A stretch of 64,000 nt of DNA. It comes from JACVRW01 sp963808775. GTDB taxonomy: Bacteria > Actinomycetota > Thermoleophilia > Solirubrobacterales > Thermoleophilaceae. Shown here piece after piece: positions 1-8,254 of this stretch. The position numbers and the translations under genes were made by a program. The DNA lies in NCBI GenBank assembly GCA_963808775.1, contig CAWEGR010000007.1:452366-516365 (forward strand), written 5' to 3'. How positions within the stretch are numbered: the stretch's first letter is position 1; the number at the start of each line of letters is the position of its first letter. The notes beneath the pieces are model-generated. The model made no database searches and was not told where the DNA came from. It saw only the letters and a list, made by a program, of their open reading frames with translations.

Positions 1-340
1 AAGCGCGCCGCCTGCTCGTGCGTGAAGCCGCCGACGTGGGGCGCTCCGCGAGCCGGCCGTCATCCGTGACCGGCGAATGCCGCTCGCGCTGACGGCGAAG
101 GCTGAACGCCTCGTGCTTGACCACCGTCTTGAGCCACGGGATCAGGTCCTCCTCGTGGCTCGTCGGTGCCTTCGTCAGCAGGATCTCGAGCCCGCGCTGA
201 TAGGCGTCCTCGGCGTCCTCGGCCGTGGCCGCATAGCGGCGGGCCGTGGCGAGGATCTGTGCGCCATGCCGCGCGACGAGCGCGAGCGCGGCCTCGTCCA
301 GCTCGCCGCGCTCCGGTCTCCGGGGTCGTCGCTTCAGCAT
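1..340 (-). CDS. RNA polymerase sigma factor, N-terminal part (cut by window edge)
   Basis: The reverse strand from an ATG at 340 reads MLKRRPRRPERGELDEAALA, followed by a helical segment with RRYAATAEDAEDAYQRGLE and then LIPWLKTVVKHEAFSLRRQR. This is the layout of sigma-70 region 2 (core binding, then -10 recognition), as in small ECF-like sigma factors. The C-terminal region 4 lies outside the window. Near position 30 the frame appears to slip: the reading frame gives SAASRTSRR, while a neighbouring frame gives FTHEQAAR, which suits these proteins better. A single-base error close to the edge is likely. It is divergent from the sugar transferase; whether it controls the glycan locus cannot be told. 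Confidence 0.6.
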   Translation of the reverse strand, partial: MLKRRPRRPERGELDEAALALVARHGAQILATARRYAATAEDAEDAYQRGLEILLTKAPTSHEEDLIPWLKTVVKHEAFSLRRQRERHSPVTDDGRLAERPTSAASRTSRRRA

Positions 341-555
341 CGCCACTCCGTGGAGCACGGATGTTGCAACCGTTCGCCCCCCGTACCGCGACGCCGAATC
401 CGGCGAACGCGCAAAGAGCGGGGTTTTTGCACTCAGCGGGTACACGAGAGTGCGTGGGGGCGCCTGCTTGCAAGCGAGATGTGAAGGATCTGCCGGCCGT
501 TCCCGCTACATTGGCGCCGCTCGGCTGTTTCACTTCGTGCCGATGGGAACGAGCT
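341..555. promoter_or_regulatory. Divergent spacer between sigma factor and glycan locus
   Basis: This 215-base spacer should carry the promoters for both divergent genes. It is less coding-like than its flanks. A small inverted repeat CGCCG/CGGCG sits at 392-405. TTGCAA at 468-473 resembles a -35 box, but no well-spaced -10 follows. I cannot place a start site. Confidence 0.3.
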
Positions 556-2046
556 TTGCCTGACGGACTGGTCAAAGAGCTGCGGGAGGTCGAGCCGGTC
601 GCCCTGCCGGCTCGCGACGTCCGCGCCGGCGAGAAATCGCTGCTGAGCGGCGTCCTCCGCTACGACACGCTGCGCGCGATCACGCGCATCGTCACGCTTG
701 CCGCTCTCGACCTGTTCGGCCTCTTCCTCGCCATCTACACGGCGCTCGTGGTCAAGTCCGCGCTCGTCAGCCCGAGCCAGGTCGACCAGATGTGGGGGCA
801 GGCGAAGGAGTACTTCCCGCTCGGCGCGCTCGTGATGCTGTTGCTGTTCGCGCGCTCCGGCCTCTACCGCGAGCGCGCCCAGCGGCCCGGCCTCACGCGG
901 GTGATCGCCTCGCTCTTCCAGGTCACGCTGATCGTGCTGCTCTACGCGATCGTCGAGGGTGAGGACTTCCAGTCGTACTACATCTTCTACGCCTCGCTGT
1001 TCTTCGCGCTGATCTACGTCTCGGGGCTGCGCTGGCTGTTCGAGAGCGCGAGCGGCGCCGTTCTGCGCGCGGCCGGCTATCGCCGGCGCGCCGTGCTGGT
1101 GGGATCCGGCTCGAACATCCAGGCGGTCTCGCACGCGCTGCGCGACAGCCGCGAGATCGAGCCCTACGGCTTCGTCGCGCGCAGCCCGGTCGCCCTGCTC
1201 GACGGCCTGCGCGACTTCCGCTCGCTCGAGCAGCTCGAGCGCCACTTCGACGCGATCGACGAGGTGCTGATCGCCGACGCCGACTTCCCGCAGGACCAGG
1301 CTGTCGAGCTCGTCGACCGCTGTCACCGGCACGGCGTGCGCGTCCGCGTGGCGCCGTCGACGATGGAGATCCTGATGGACCGGGTCGAGTTCGTGCCCGG
1401 CCGCGCCCTGCCGCTGTTCGAGCTGAAGCCGCCCGTGTTCGAGGGCGCGGACTTCGTGGTCAAGCGGACCTTCGACCTCGTCGGGTCGCTGCTGCTGCTG
1501 CTCGTGCTGTCGCCGCTGCTGCTGGCCGCCGCCCTCGCGATCCGCCTCACCTCGCGCGGGCCGGTTCTCTACCGCTCGATGCGCCCCGGCACCGGCGGGC
1601 GTCCCTTCGCCTGCCTCAAGTTCCGCACGATGGTCAGCGGAGCCGAGAGCCTCCAGGACGAGCTCGAGGAGCACAACGAGCTCGGTGGCGCGCTCTTCAA
1701 GATCCGCGAGGACCCGCGCATCACGCACGTGGGCCGCTTCCTGCGGCGCTGGTCGCTCGACGAGCTGCCCCAGCTCCTCAACGTGCTGCGCGGCGAGATG
1801 TCGCTGGTCGGCCCTCGCCCGCTGCCGCAGCGTGACTACGACCGCCTCGAGGACTGGCATCGCAAGCGCTACCTCGTGCTCCCGGGCATGACCGGGCTGT
1901 GGCAGGTCTCGGGCCGCTCGGAGCTCGACTTCGACGAGCTCGTGCGGCTCGACTTCCTCTACCTCGAGCGCTGGTCGGTGTTCCTCGACCTGACGATCCT
2001 GCTGAAGACGATCCCCGCGGTCATCCGGGCGCGGGGGGCGTGGTGA
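556..2046 (+). CDS. Polyprenyl-phosphate sugar-1-phosphate transferase (WbaP/PssY-like)
   Basis: Predicted initiating enzyme of a surface polysaccharide: it moves a sugar-1-phosphate from a nucleotide sugar to undecaprenyl phosphate at the membrane. The N-terminal 150 residues hold several hydrophobic helices. A nucleotide-binding-like region (AVLVGSGSN near residue 175) follows. From about residue 298 the bacterial sugar transferase domain begins with VVKRTFDLVGS and one long hydrophobic helix. The family motifs KFRTMV, LRRWSLDELPQLLNVLRGEM, LVGPRP and LPGMTGLWQVSGRS are all present. The TTG start at 556 has GGGA seven bases upstream; the open frame extends further 5' but that part lacks family likeness. 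About 496 residues, normal for the polyisoprenyl group. It heads a coupled three-gene run. Confidence 0.9.
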   Translation: MPDGLVKELREVEPVALPARDVRAGEKSLLSGVLRYDTLRAITRIVTLAALDLFGLFLAIYTALVVKSALVSPSQVDQMWGQAKEYFPLGALVMLLLFARSGLYRERAQRPGLTRVIASLFQVTLIVLLYAIVEGEDFQSYYIFYASLFFALIYVSGLRWLFESASGAVLRAAGYRRRAVLVGSGSNIQAVSHALRDSREIEPYGFVARSPVALLDGLRDFRSLEQLERHFDAIDEVLIADADFPQDQAVELVDRCHRHGVRVRVAPSTMEILMDRVEFVPGRALPLFELKPPVFEGADFVVKRTFDLVGSLLLLLVLSPLLLAAALAIRLTSRGPVLYRSMRPGTGGRPFACLKFRTMVSGAESLQDELEEHNELGGALFKIREDPRITHVGRFLRRWSLDELPQLLNVLRGEMSLVGPRPLPQRDYDRLEDWHRKRYLVLPGMTGLWQVSGRSELDFDELVRLDFLYLERWSVFLDLTILLKTIPAVIRARGAW

Positions 2047-2753
2047 GCGAGCCCTACCGCGAGGACAACCTCCTCGATCGCCTGACGGATCCGGGCACCC
2101 TCGAGGTCCACTACGAGCAGGAGATGCGCCGCGAGCGCGAGATCCTCGCGCGACGGCTGGGGCTGGACGGCGGCGACGTGCTGTCGGTCGGCTGCGGCTG
2201 GCACCCCGGCCGCCACCTGTTCCCGAAGCCCGCCTGGCACATGACGGGCGTCGACCTCGACGGCAACATGATCGGTGGGCTGCTCGCGAGCGGCGAGATC
2301 GACGAGGGCCGCGTGGCCGTGGCGGGCCGGCTGCCGTTCCCGGACTCGTCCTTCGACGTCGTGCTGTACCGGCTCGTGCTTCATCACATCGCCTACCAGG
2401 GGCCGCTCGCGCCGGTGTTCTCGGAGGCCGCACGGCTGCTGCGCCCGGGAGGGGCGCTCGTGGCGGTCGAGCCCGGCTCGTGGCACCCGGTCGGCGCCGG
2501 CCTCGCGATCGCGAACGCGGCCGGCGCGGGCACGGTCGTGCACGGCACGCCCGATGACGTTCCGCTCTCGCCGCGCCTGCTCGTGTCGTGCGCCCGCGCG
2601 GCCGGGCTCCGGCCCGAGCTGCACGCCCTCACCTATGGCTGGCGGCGGCTGCCCGCGCCGCTGCAGCGCGCGCTCCACCGGCTCGACGGCGGCGGCTCGC
2701 GCCCGCGCGCCGCGCCGCTTGGGCACACGCTGCTCCTGATCGCACGGCCATGA
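2043..2753 (+). CDS. Class I SAM-dependent methyltransferase
   Basis: Methyltransferase of 236 residues with a Rossmann fold. Motif I (VLSVGCGWHPG) is near residue 45, the acidic end of strand 2 is VDLDGNM, and the post-motif FPDSSFDVVLYRLVLHH is at about 98-114, followed by LRPGGAL. The GTG start at 2043 overlaps the upstream stop as GTGA, so it should be translationally coupled to the sugar transferase. The substrate is unknown. Its place right after the priming enzyme suggests methylation of a glycan or lipid-linked intermediate, which is inference. Confidence 0.85.
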   Translation: MSEPYREDNLLDRLTDPGTLEVHYEQEMRREREILARRLGLDGGDVLSVGCGWHPGRHLFPKPAWHMTGVDLDGNMIGGLLASGEIDEGRVAVAGRLPFPDSSFDVVLYRLVLHHIAYQGPLAPVFSEAARLLRPGGALVAVEPGSWHPVGAGLAIANAAGAGTVVHGTPDDVPLSPRLLVSCARAAGLRPELHALTYGWRRLPAPLQRALHRLDGGGSRPRAAPLGHTLLLIARP

Positions 2754-3298
2754 CGAGCCGCTACGACGACGAGCTCTGGGAGCTCGTCCCCGACGACCCG
2801 GGGCCGCCGCCGCGCGCGCTCGCCGAGTTCGTGGGCGCGCTGGCGCCGGTGGAGCGCGCGCTCGACCTCGGCTGCGGCGACGGGCGGCTCTCGGAGCTCC
2901 TCCAGGCCGAGGAGCTGACGATCGCCGACGTGTCCGCCGTCGCGCTGGCGCGCGCCGCCCGCCGCCTGCCCGCGGCGCGCGCGGTCGAGCTCGAGCCGGA
3001 CGCTCCTCTGCCGCTCGAGGACGGCGCGTTCGACCTCGTCCTGTGCGCGGAGACGATCGAGCACGTGCGCGACGTGCAGCTCTTCCTCTCGGAGGCGCGC
3101 CGCGTGCTGCGCCCGGGCGGGACGCTCGCCCTCACCACGCCGGCGGCGCGCACGCCCATGCGGCCCCCGGAGCCCCTGTCGCCCCACCTGCGCTTCTTCA
3201 CCCGCCGCTCGCTCGCCCGCGTGCTCGACGAGCTCGGCTTCGAGGTCCGCTCGCTGCGCCGGGCCGGCGGCTCGCTGCTCGCGCTGGCGGGGCGCTAG
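2750..3298 (+). CDS. Class I SAM-dependent methyltransferase (small)
   Basis: Short methyltransferase of 182 residues. It shows ALDLGCGDG (motif I, near residue 37), PLEDGAFDLVLCAETIEHV (near 88-106) and VLRPGGTLALTTP (near 118). The domain is the methyltransferase-11 type with little else. The ATG at 2750 overlaps the previous stop by four bases (ATGA), making it the third gene of a coupled run. The gene ends four bases before the convergent ligase gene ends, with no visible hairpin between them. Substrate unknown. Confidence 0.85.
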   Translation: MTSRYDDELWELVPDDPGPPPRALAEFVGALAPVERALDLGCGDGRLSELLQAEELTIADVSAVALARAARRLPAARAVELEPDAPLPLEDGAFDLVLCAETIEHVRDVQLFLSEARRVLRPGGTLALTTPAARTPMRPPEPLSPHLRFFTRRSLARVLDELGFEVRSLRRAGGSLLALAGR

Positions 3299-3302
3299 TG
3301 CC

Positions 3303-5483
3303 CTAGGGCGCCGGGGCGGTCGCGCCGCCGCCGTCCCCGCGCTCGGGGCTGTCGCCGGTCGAGGGCTCGGCGGGAGCCGCCGGAGCCGGGGCGGGAGCGT
3401 CGGGGGCGGGGGTGGCTTCGCCGGGCGCGGGCGTGGCCGCGCCGTTCGCCTCGTCCTTCGCGCGCTGGCGGGCCTTCGCGTCGAGGAAGAGCTGGCGGGA
3501 GCTCAGGGAGTGCGGGTCGAGATAGAGGGCGCCGCGGATCGTGTCGAGCGCGTCGAGCGGGCGATCGAGCGTGTGCAGCTGGAACGAGGCGAGCCGGTAC
3601 CAGGTCTGAGGATCGCCGGGGAACGCGAGCACCGCCTGCTCGAGCGTCGAGAGCGCCTCACCGTCCCGTCCCTGAGCGGTCAGGAGCGACGCCTCGACGA
3701 ACAGCGGCTCGGGGGTGAGCGGATTCGACTGCGCGGCGTCGCGCGTGCTCGCGAACGCCGCCGAGTAGCGCCCCTGATCGGCCAGGTCGAGCGCCTCGTC
3801 CGTGGCGCGGTGCGACGCGTAGGGCTGCCAGATCATCCAGCAGCCGATCGCCGCCGCGATGCCGAGCGCCCAGAGCGCCAGCCGGCGCGTGCGCTCGCCG
3901 AGCTCGCCGAAGCGCAGGCCGCGCTCGGGCTCCGCCAGCAGGGCTCCCTCGGGGCCGCGGCCGGCCACGAACCCGCCCGCGGCGAGCGCGAGCACCGCCG
4001 GGCCGGGGATGAACCACGTCCAGTCGATCGTCGACTGCAGGCCGAAGGCCACCGCGCCGAGGCCGACGGCGAGCAGCGCCGTCCGGTCGGGGTGCCAGTC
4101 GCGCCGCGGCGGCAGGTCGCCGTTGCGGCTGGGCGGGCGCAGGCGCCGCGGGATCAGGGACGTGGTGCGCAGGCTCGCCGCGAGCCACGCGAAGAACAGG
4201 AAGCCCGTCACGAGCAGGCCGAGCACGCCGAGGTCGGCGGCCGTCTGCGCCAGGTGGCCGTGCGCGTGCCGGGTGACCGAGGAGTCGGTCCGGTGGCGCA
4301 GCCGCGCGACGGCGAACGAGCCCGCGCCGACGCCCGCGAGCGGCCTGTCGTCGAACACCCTGTCCGCCTCGCGCCAGTACTTCCCGCGCGTCGAGGACGA
4401 CGCGAAGACGCGGTCGCCCCCCTCCTCGGGCGCGATCTCCGTCTCGCTCGTGAGCTGGCTGACGCGGTCGTCGATCGTCCCGGTCAGGCCGCGGTCCGAG
4501 AACGCCACCGAGGTGAACGCCACCAGGGGCACGAGGCAGGCGCCTGCCACGGCGACGATGCCGAGCCGCCGCCGCGTCCTCATCGAGATCACTCCGCGCG
4601 CCTCCGCCAGGCAGACCCCGTAACCGGCGGCGTACGACACGAGCAGCATCAGCAGCACGAGCAACCCGAAGTCGCCGGCCAGGGCCTCCTTCGCCTCGAG
4701 CGGCTGCAGGCTCTTCGAGAACACGTCCTTCGAGAGCGCCCAGGCGCCGACGCCGACCGCGAGCACGGACGGAATCAGGATCACCGGCAGGGTGCGCAGG
4801 CGCAGCGGCACGAGCGCCAGCCAGATCAGCGCCGCCACGGCGGCCGCCACCAGGGCGCCGCGCGACTGGGTGAGCAGGATCGCGAGCACGCAGGCGGCCA
4901 CGGCCGGGTAGGCGAGAGCCCTGAGGTACATCGACCCGCTGCGCCGCGAGCCGAGCCAGAGCGCCGCGGGTATCGCGATCGCCGCCACGCTGCCGACGGC
5001 GTTCCAGTACTGGAAAGGCGCCCCGATGCGGTTCGAGAGCTCGTTCTCCGCGATCGTCCCCGGCCAGATGCGTGACGCGAGCGAGTACAGGACCGGCAGG
5101 AGGGAGCCCACGAGGATCGCGCCGAGCAGCCCGGGGGCGCCGCGCGGGGCGAGCCGCGCGCCCGCGATCGCGGCGGCGAAGACGACGAACCAGGTGAACG
5201 TGCGGCCCGCCTCGATGTAGCTCAGCTCGGGCACGACGGACCACGTGATCGAGAGCGCGGTGAGCACCACGAGCAGCGCGAAGGCGAACAGCGCGGCGCC
5301 GCCATAGAGCGGGCCGGGGCGGCCGCGCAGCAGCGCCGCGGCGATCACGCCGGTGCCGCCGAGCACGAGCAGGATCTCGACCCAGGTGGTGCGGCCGAGC
5401 TGCGTGCCGCCCGCCGCGCCGAAGGCGACGGCGGCGAACGCCGCGCCGAAGACGAGCGCGATGGTCCTAGACGTGCTTCCCAC
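3303..5483 (-). CDS. O-antigen ligase/polymerase-family membrane protein with C-terminal TPR region
   Basis: A 726-residue polytopic protein of the Wzy/WaaL family. About a dozen hydrophobic helices span residues 5-560. The periplasmic-type loop signature (RGKYWREADRVFDDRPLAGVG near residue 370, then a His-rich RHAHGHLAQTAADLGVLGLL near 405) is typical of the Wzy_C domain, which joins lipid-linked glycan units or transfers them to an acceptor. After the last helix, residues 580-680 form TPR-like helix pairs (YSAAFASTRDAAQSNPLTPE; DPQTWYRLASFQLHTLDRP). The last 50 residues are Ala/Pro-rich. The GTG start overlaps the upstream gene by 17 bases. Whether it polymerises or ligates cannot be decided from sequence. 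Confidence 0.85.
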   Translation of the reverse strand: MGSTSRTIALVFGAAFAAVAFGAAGGTQLGRTTWVEILLVLGGTGVIAAALLRGRPGPLYGGAALFAFALLVVLTALSITWSVVPELSYIEAGRTFTWFVVFAAAIAGARLAPRGAPGLLGAILVGSLLPVLYSLASRIWPGTIAENELSNRIGAPFQYWNAVGSVAAIAIPAALWLGSRRSGSMYLRALAYPAVAACVLAILLTQSRGALVAAAVAALIWLALVPLRLRTLPVILIPSVLAVGVGAWALSKDVFSKSLQPLEAKEALAGDFGLLVLLMLLVSYAAGYGVCLAEARGVISMRTRRRLGIVAVAGACLVPLVAFTSVAFSDRGLTGTIDDRVSQLTSETEIAPEEGGDRVFASSSTRGKYWREADRVFDDRPLAGVGAGSFAVARLRHRTDSSVTRHAHGHLAQTAADLGVLGLLVTGFLFFAWLAASLRTTSLIPRRLRPPSRNGDLPPRRDWHPDRTALLAVGLGAVAFGLQSTIDWTWFIPGPAVLALAAGGFVAGRGPEGALLAEPERGLRFGELGERTRRLALWALGIAAAIGCWMIWQPYASHRATDEALDLADQGRYSAAFASTRDAAQSNPLTPEPLFVEASLLTAQGRDGEALSTLEQAVLAFPGDPQTWYRLASFQLHTLDRPLDALDTIRGALYLDPHSLSSRQLFLDAKARQRAKDEANGAATPAPGEATPAPDAPAPAPAAPAEPSTGDSPERGDGGGATAPAP

Positions 5484-6072
5484 GGAGAGCGTCGATCTGG
5501 TTCAGGAGCGGCACCCGCGACAGGTCGGGACGGCGGTCGCGGAGCGCCAGGAAGGCGACGCCGCCGGTGAGCAGGAGCAGCGCGAGCAGCGCGGCGATCA
5601 GCGGGCCCGGGAGCCCGTTCTCCGCCGTCGCGAGGTCGAACAGGCCGTTGGCGCCCGGCTCGACCGTCTGGCCGCCGATCACGACCGACGGCGGCTCGGC
5701 TCCCTCATCCGTCAGCGAGTCGAGCTCGGCCGCGTCCTGGGCGGCGTCCACCGGGTCCACCGGCGTGTCCGGCACCGAACCGGTGCCGCTGCCCGTGCCG
5801 GTGCCGTCGCCGCCCGAGTTGTCAGGGCCCGGGCCGGCCGCGATCGCCGAGGTGATCACGTCGCGGCAGTCGCTGTACTCGTCGAGGTCGGCCGGAATCG
5901 TGTCGCGCGCCCGGCGCAGGTCGGCGTTCGAATACTGCCGGTCGAGCTTTCCGTTGTCGGAGCAGTCGTTGTGGATCGCGGCCGGGCTGGCCGCCTGCGC
6001 CTCGAGGGGCGCGCTGAGCGCGATCGCGCACATCACAACGAGTGCCGGCAAGCGTCGTCCGGCCCTGGTCAC
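5467..6072 (-). CDS. Secreted, C-terminally anchored protein of unknown function
   Basis: About 201 residues. The N-terminus (VTRAGRRLPALVVMCAIALS, then APLEAQA) is a classic signal peptide. A mature domain of about 60 residues with two cysteines follows (NDCSDNGKL; YSDCRDVITSA), then a Gly/Thr/Pro/Asp-rich linker near residues 80-115, and a C-terminal membrane helix (LIAALLALLLLTGGVAFLAL) with a basic tail. The GTG at 6072 is preferred because GGAAGG lies nine bases upstream; an ATG at 6081 abuts that ribosome site. It is coupled to the ligase gene by a 17-base overlap, so it may help that enzyme. No family recognised. Confidence 0.7.
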   Translation of the reverse strand: MTRAGRRLPALVVMCAIALSAPLEAQAASPAAIHNDCSDNGKLDRQYSNADLRRARDTIPADLDEYSDCRDVITSAIAAGPGPDNSGGDGTGTGSGTGSVPDTPVDPVDAAQDAAELDSLTDEGAEPPSVVIGGQTVEPGANGLFDLATAENGLPGPLIAALLALLLLTGGVAFLALRDRRPDLSRVPLLNQIDALRGKHV

Positions 6073-6129
6073 GGGGCACATCCTTCCATCTACTGGCTCC
6101 GGAACCCGCCCGTAGGTCAAAGTTGCGGC

Positions 6130-7263
6130 GTGCCGCAGCGCGTCGCGATCGTGGTTCCCACCCCTGTTCCCTACCGAGAACCGCTGTTTCGCATGCTTGC
6201 GGAGCGGGCGCACGTGGATCCGCACGTGATCTACCTGGCGCCGAGCGGCGCGGGCTGGGACCAGCGCTCGGACTGGGCTCCCGCCCGGGCCGGCTACTCG
6301 AGCGAGGTGCTCGAGTCGCGGCAGTGGGCGCGCGCCGGCCGCAGCGCGATCGCGGTTCCGCGCGGGCTCGGAGAGGCGCTCTCGAGCGCGCGGCCGGACT
6401 GCGTGGTCTCGTGGGAGTTCGGCCCGGCCACCTGGCGCGCGCTCGCCTGGGCGCGCGGCCGGGTGCCGCTGATCGTGTTCAGCGAGCTGACGCCGTGGAG
6501 CGACCCCGAGCTCACGGCCGCACAGCGCCACGTCCACGGCCTGCTGGCGCCTCGGCTGGCGGGCTTCATCGTCGCGAGCTCGCAGGGCGCCGAGCGGCTG
6601 CGGCGGCTCGGCGTCTCCGCGGATCGCATCGAGGTGGCGCTCCAGAGCGCCGACCTCGCGGCGGTGGCCCCGGCTCCCTCCCGTCGCGACGGCCCGGTGC
6701 GCGTGCTCTCGGTCGGCAGGCTCGTGCCCGACAAGAACCTCGGCCTGCTGGTCGACGCCTTCGCCGACGCCGGATTCGCAGAGGGCGAGGCCGAGCTCGT
6801 GATCGCCGGGACCGGGCCGCTCGAGGCGGAGCTCGGAGAGCGGATCGCAAGCAGCGGCGCACCCGCCCGGCTGGCGGGGGCGTTCGCGCCCGCAGACCTG
6901 CCGACCCTGTACGCGGACGCCCACGCGTTCGCGCTCGTCTCCTCCTACGAGCCCTTCGGAGTCACGCTGCGCGAGGCCGCCGCGGCAGGCCTGCCGCTGC
7001 TCGCGAGCGAGCGGGCCGGAGCGGTGGGGGACGTGGCCGTGCTCGGCGAGAACGCGCTCGTGGTGGATCCCGCGAGCCGCGAGCAGGTGGCGTCCGCGCT
7101 CCGCCGCCTCGTGCGGGACCCGGAGCTGCGCGCCCGGCTGGCGGAGGGCAGCCTCGCGGTCAGCCGCCGCCATCCGCTCGAGGCGGACGCGGAGGCATGG
7201 GAACGGGCAGCAGGTTCGGCAGCACCTCGCGCTCGATCGTCTCCTGGACCGCCTCGGGCCTGA
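6130..7263 (+). CDS. Glycosyltransferase, GT4/GT1-type (GT-B fold)
   Basis: A 377-residue GT. The N-terminal half starts with RVAIVVPTPVPYREPLFRML, typical of GTs acting on lipid-linked sugars. The C-terminal nucleotide-sugar domain has VLSVGRLVPDKN near residue 194, ELVIAGTGPLE, and the E-x7-E type motif in SSYEPFGVTLREAAAAGLP near 270. It is probably cytoplasmic and peripheral to the membrane. The GTG at 6130 was chosen because homology begins just after it. Its last 104 bases overlap the 3' end of the convergent GT gene, which is unusually long; one of the two ends may be wrong. Confidence 0.82.
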   Translation: MPQRVAIVVPTPVPYREPLFRMLAERAHVDPHVIYLAPSGAGWDQRSDWAPARAGYSSEVLESRQWARAGRSAIAVPRGLGEALSSARPDCVVSWEFGPATWRALAWARGRVPLIVFSELTPWSDPELTAAQRHVHGLLAPRLAGFIVASSQGAERLRRLGVSADRIEVALQSADLAAVAPAPSRRDGPVRVLSVGRLVPDKNLGLLVDAFADAGFAEGEAELVIAGTGPLEAELGERIASSGAPARLAGAFAPADLPTLYADAHAFALVSSYEPFGVTLREAAAAGLPLLASERAGAVGDVAVLGENALVVDPASREQVASALRRLVRDPELRARLAEGSLAVSRRHPLEADAEAWERAAGSAAPRARSSPGPPRA

Positions 7264-8254
7264 GCGGCTCGAGCAGCTCACGCGCCCCCGCCCGGTACGC
7301 GGCCGCGCGCGCGGCCGGCATCTCGAAGGCCGCCGCGATGGCACGGGCGAGCTCCTCGGGTGAGATGCGCTCGGCCACGAGCTCGGGCGCCAGCTCGCGC
7401 GCCGGGCGCAGGGCCTCGAACGGCCCGCCCGAGGCGACCGTGGCGAGCAGCGCGCCGTCGGCCAGGGCCTCGAGCGGTGCCTGGCCGAAGTCCTCCCAGC
7501 GCGCGCCGGCGGCGTACACGAGGGCAGCGCGCATGCGCGCGCGGAAGTCCGCCGCGGGGACCGTCCCCCTCAGCTCGAGCGAGTCGGGCTCGCGCACACC
7601 GTGGCGGGCGAGGTGCGCCCGCGCCCGGGCGGGCTCGAGGCCGTAGACCTCGAGGCGCGCATCCGGAACCGCTGCGAGGCCCCACGCGGCCACGAGCACG
7701 TCCAGGCCCTTCGCCTTCGGGTCCGGCACGTACGCGATCGCGACCCGCTCGCGCTCGGCGGCGGGCTCGCCCGAGGGCGTCACCGGTGGCGACACCACCA
7801 CGGCGGGTGCGTGCCCCTCGGGCAGCTCGGCGATCGCGGCGCCGCTCAGCGGCAGCACCAGCCGGGCCCGCGCGAGCGAGCGCGCCTCGAGCCCGTGCAG
7901 CAGGGCGTTGCGGGCGCCCGGGCGGTTCATGCGAGCCGGGGCGTCGAGCCGGATCGCGTACGGGCGGCCGAGCTCGGGCGCGAGCATCCCCGCGGTGGTG
8001 CTCGACACGATGACCGCGAGCGGGTCGATTCGCGCCACGGCCGCGCGGATCGCCCGGCGCGCCGCATTCATCTCCACGAGGTCGTTGACCGGGTAGCCCC
8101 GGCGCAGGCGCCCGGCGAGGCCGAAGCCCATCGTCACACCCCGCGCGCTCACCCCCGCCTGCCTGAGCTGGCCGAGCAGGATCTCGTCGCTCACGCGCCA
8201 GCCGAGGGTGGTGCCGAGCGAGACGAGCAGGATGTCCGTGCGGCCGACGCTCAT
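7160..8254 (-). CDS. Glycosyltransferase, GT-B type
   Basis: A 364-residue protein starting MSVGRTDILLVSLGTTLGW. The central part has RIDPLAVIVSSTTAGMLAP and a C-terminal GT domain with VAIAYVPDPKAKGLDVLVAA, LRGTVPAADFRARMRAALVY, and GQAPLEALADGALLATVASG, the equivalent of the sugar-nucleotide-binding acidic motif. It lacks a clean E-x7-E, so exact GT family is uncertain. The ATG at 8254 overlaps the preceding gene's TGA (ATGA), showing coupling with the upstream GT4. The 3' end runs 104 bases into the convergent GT. Confidence 0.75.
   Translation of the reverse strand: MSVGRTDILLVSLGTTLGWRVSDEILLGQLRQAGVSARGVTMGFGLAGRLRRGYPVNDLVEMNAARRAIRAAVARIDPLAVIVSSTTAGMLAPELGRPYAIRLDAPARMNRPGARNALLHGLEARSLARARLVLPLSGAAIAELPEGHAPAVVVSPPVTPSGEPAAERERVAIAYVPDPKAKGLDVLVAAWGLAAVPDARLEVYGLEPARARAHLARHGVREPDSLELRGTVPAADFRARMRAALVYAAGARWEDFGQAPLEALADGALLATVASGGPFEALRPARELAPELVAERISPEELARAIAAAFEMPAARAAAYRAGARELLEPLRPEAVQETIEREVLPNLLPVPMPPRPPRADGGG

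Noticed and set aside
392..405. CGCCG/CGGCG hairpin as a terminator
   Set aside because: Short stem with no T-run following on either strand.
433..2433. 666-residue minus-strand open frame opposite the sugar transferase
   Set aside because: Arg/Ala-rich shadow of a well-supported plus-strand gene; no motif of its own.
3510..5075. 521-residue plus-strand open frame opposite the ligase
   Set aside because: Shadow frame, typical in GC-rich DNA; the membrane protein on the other strand carries clear family features.
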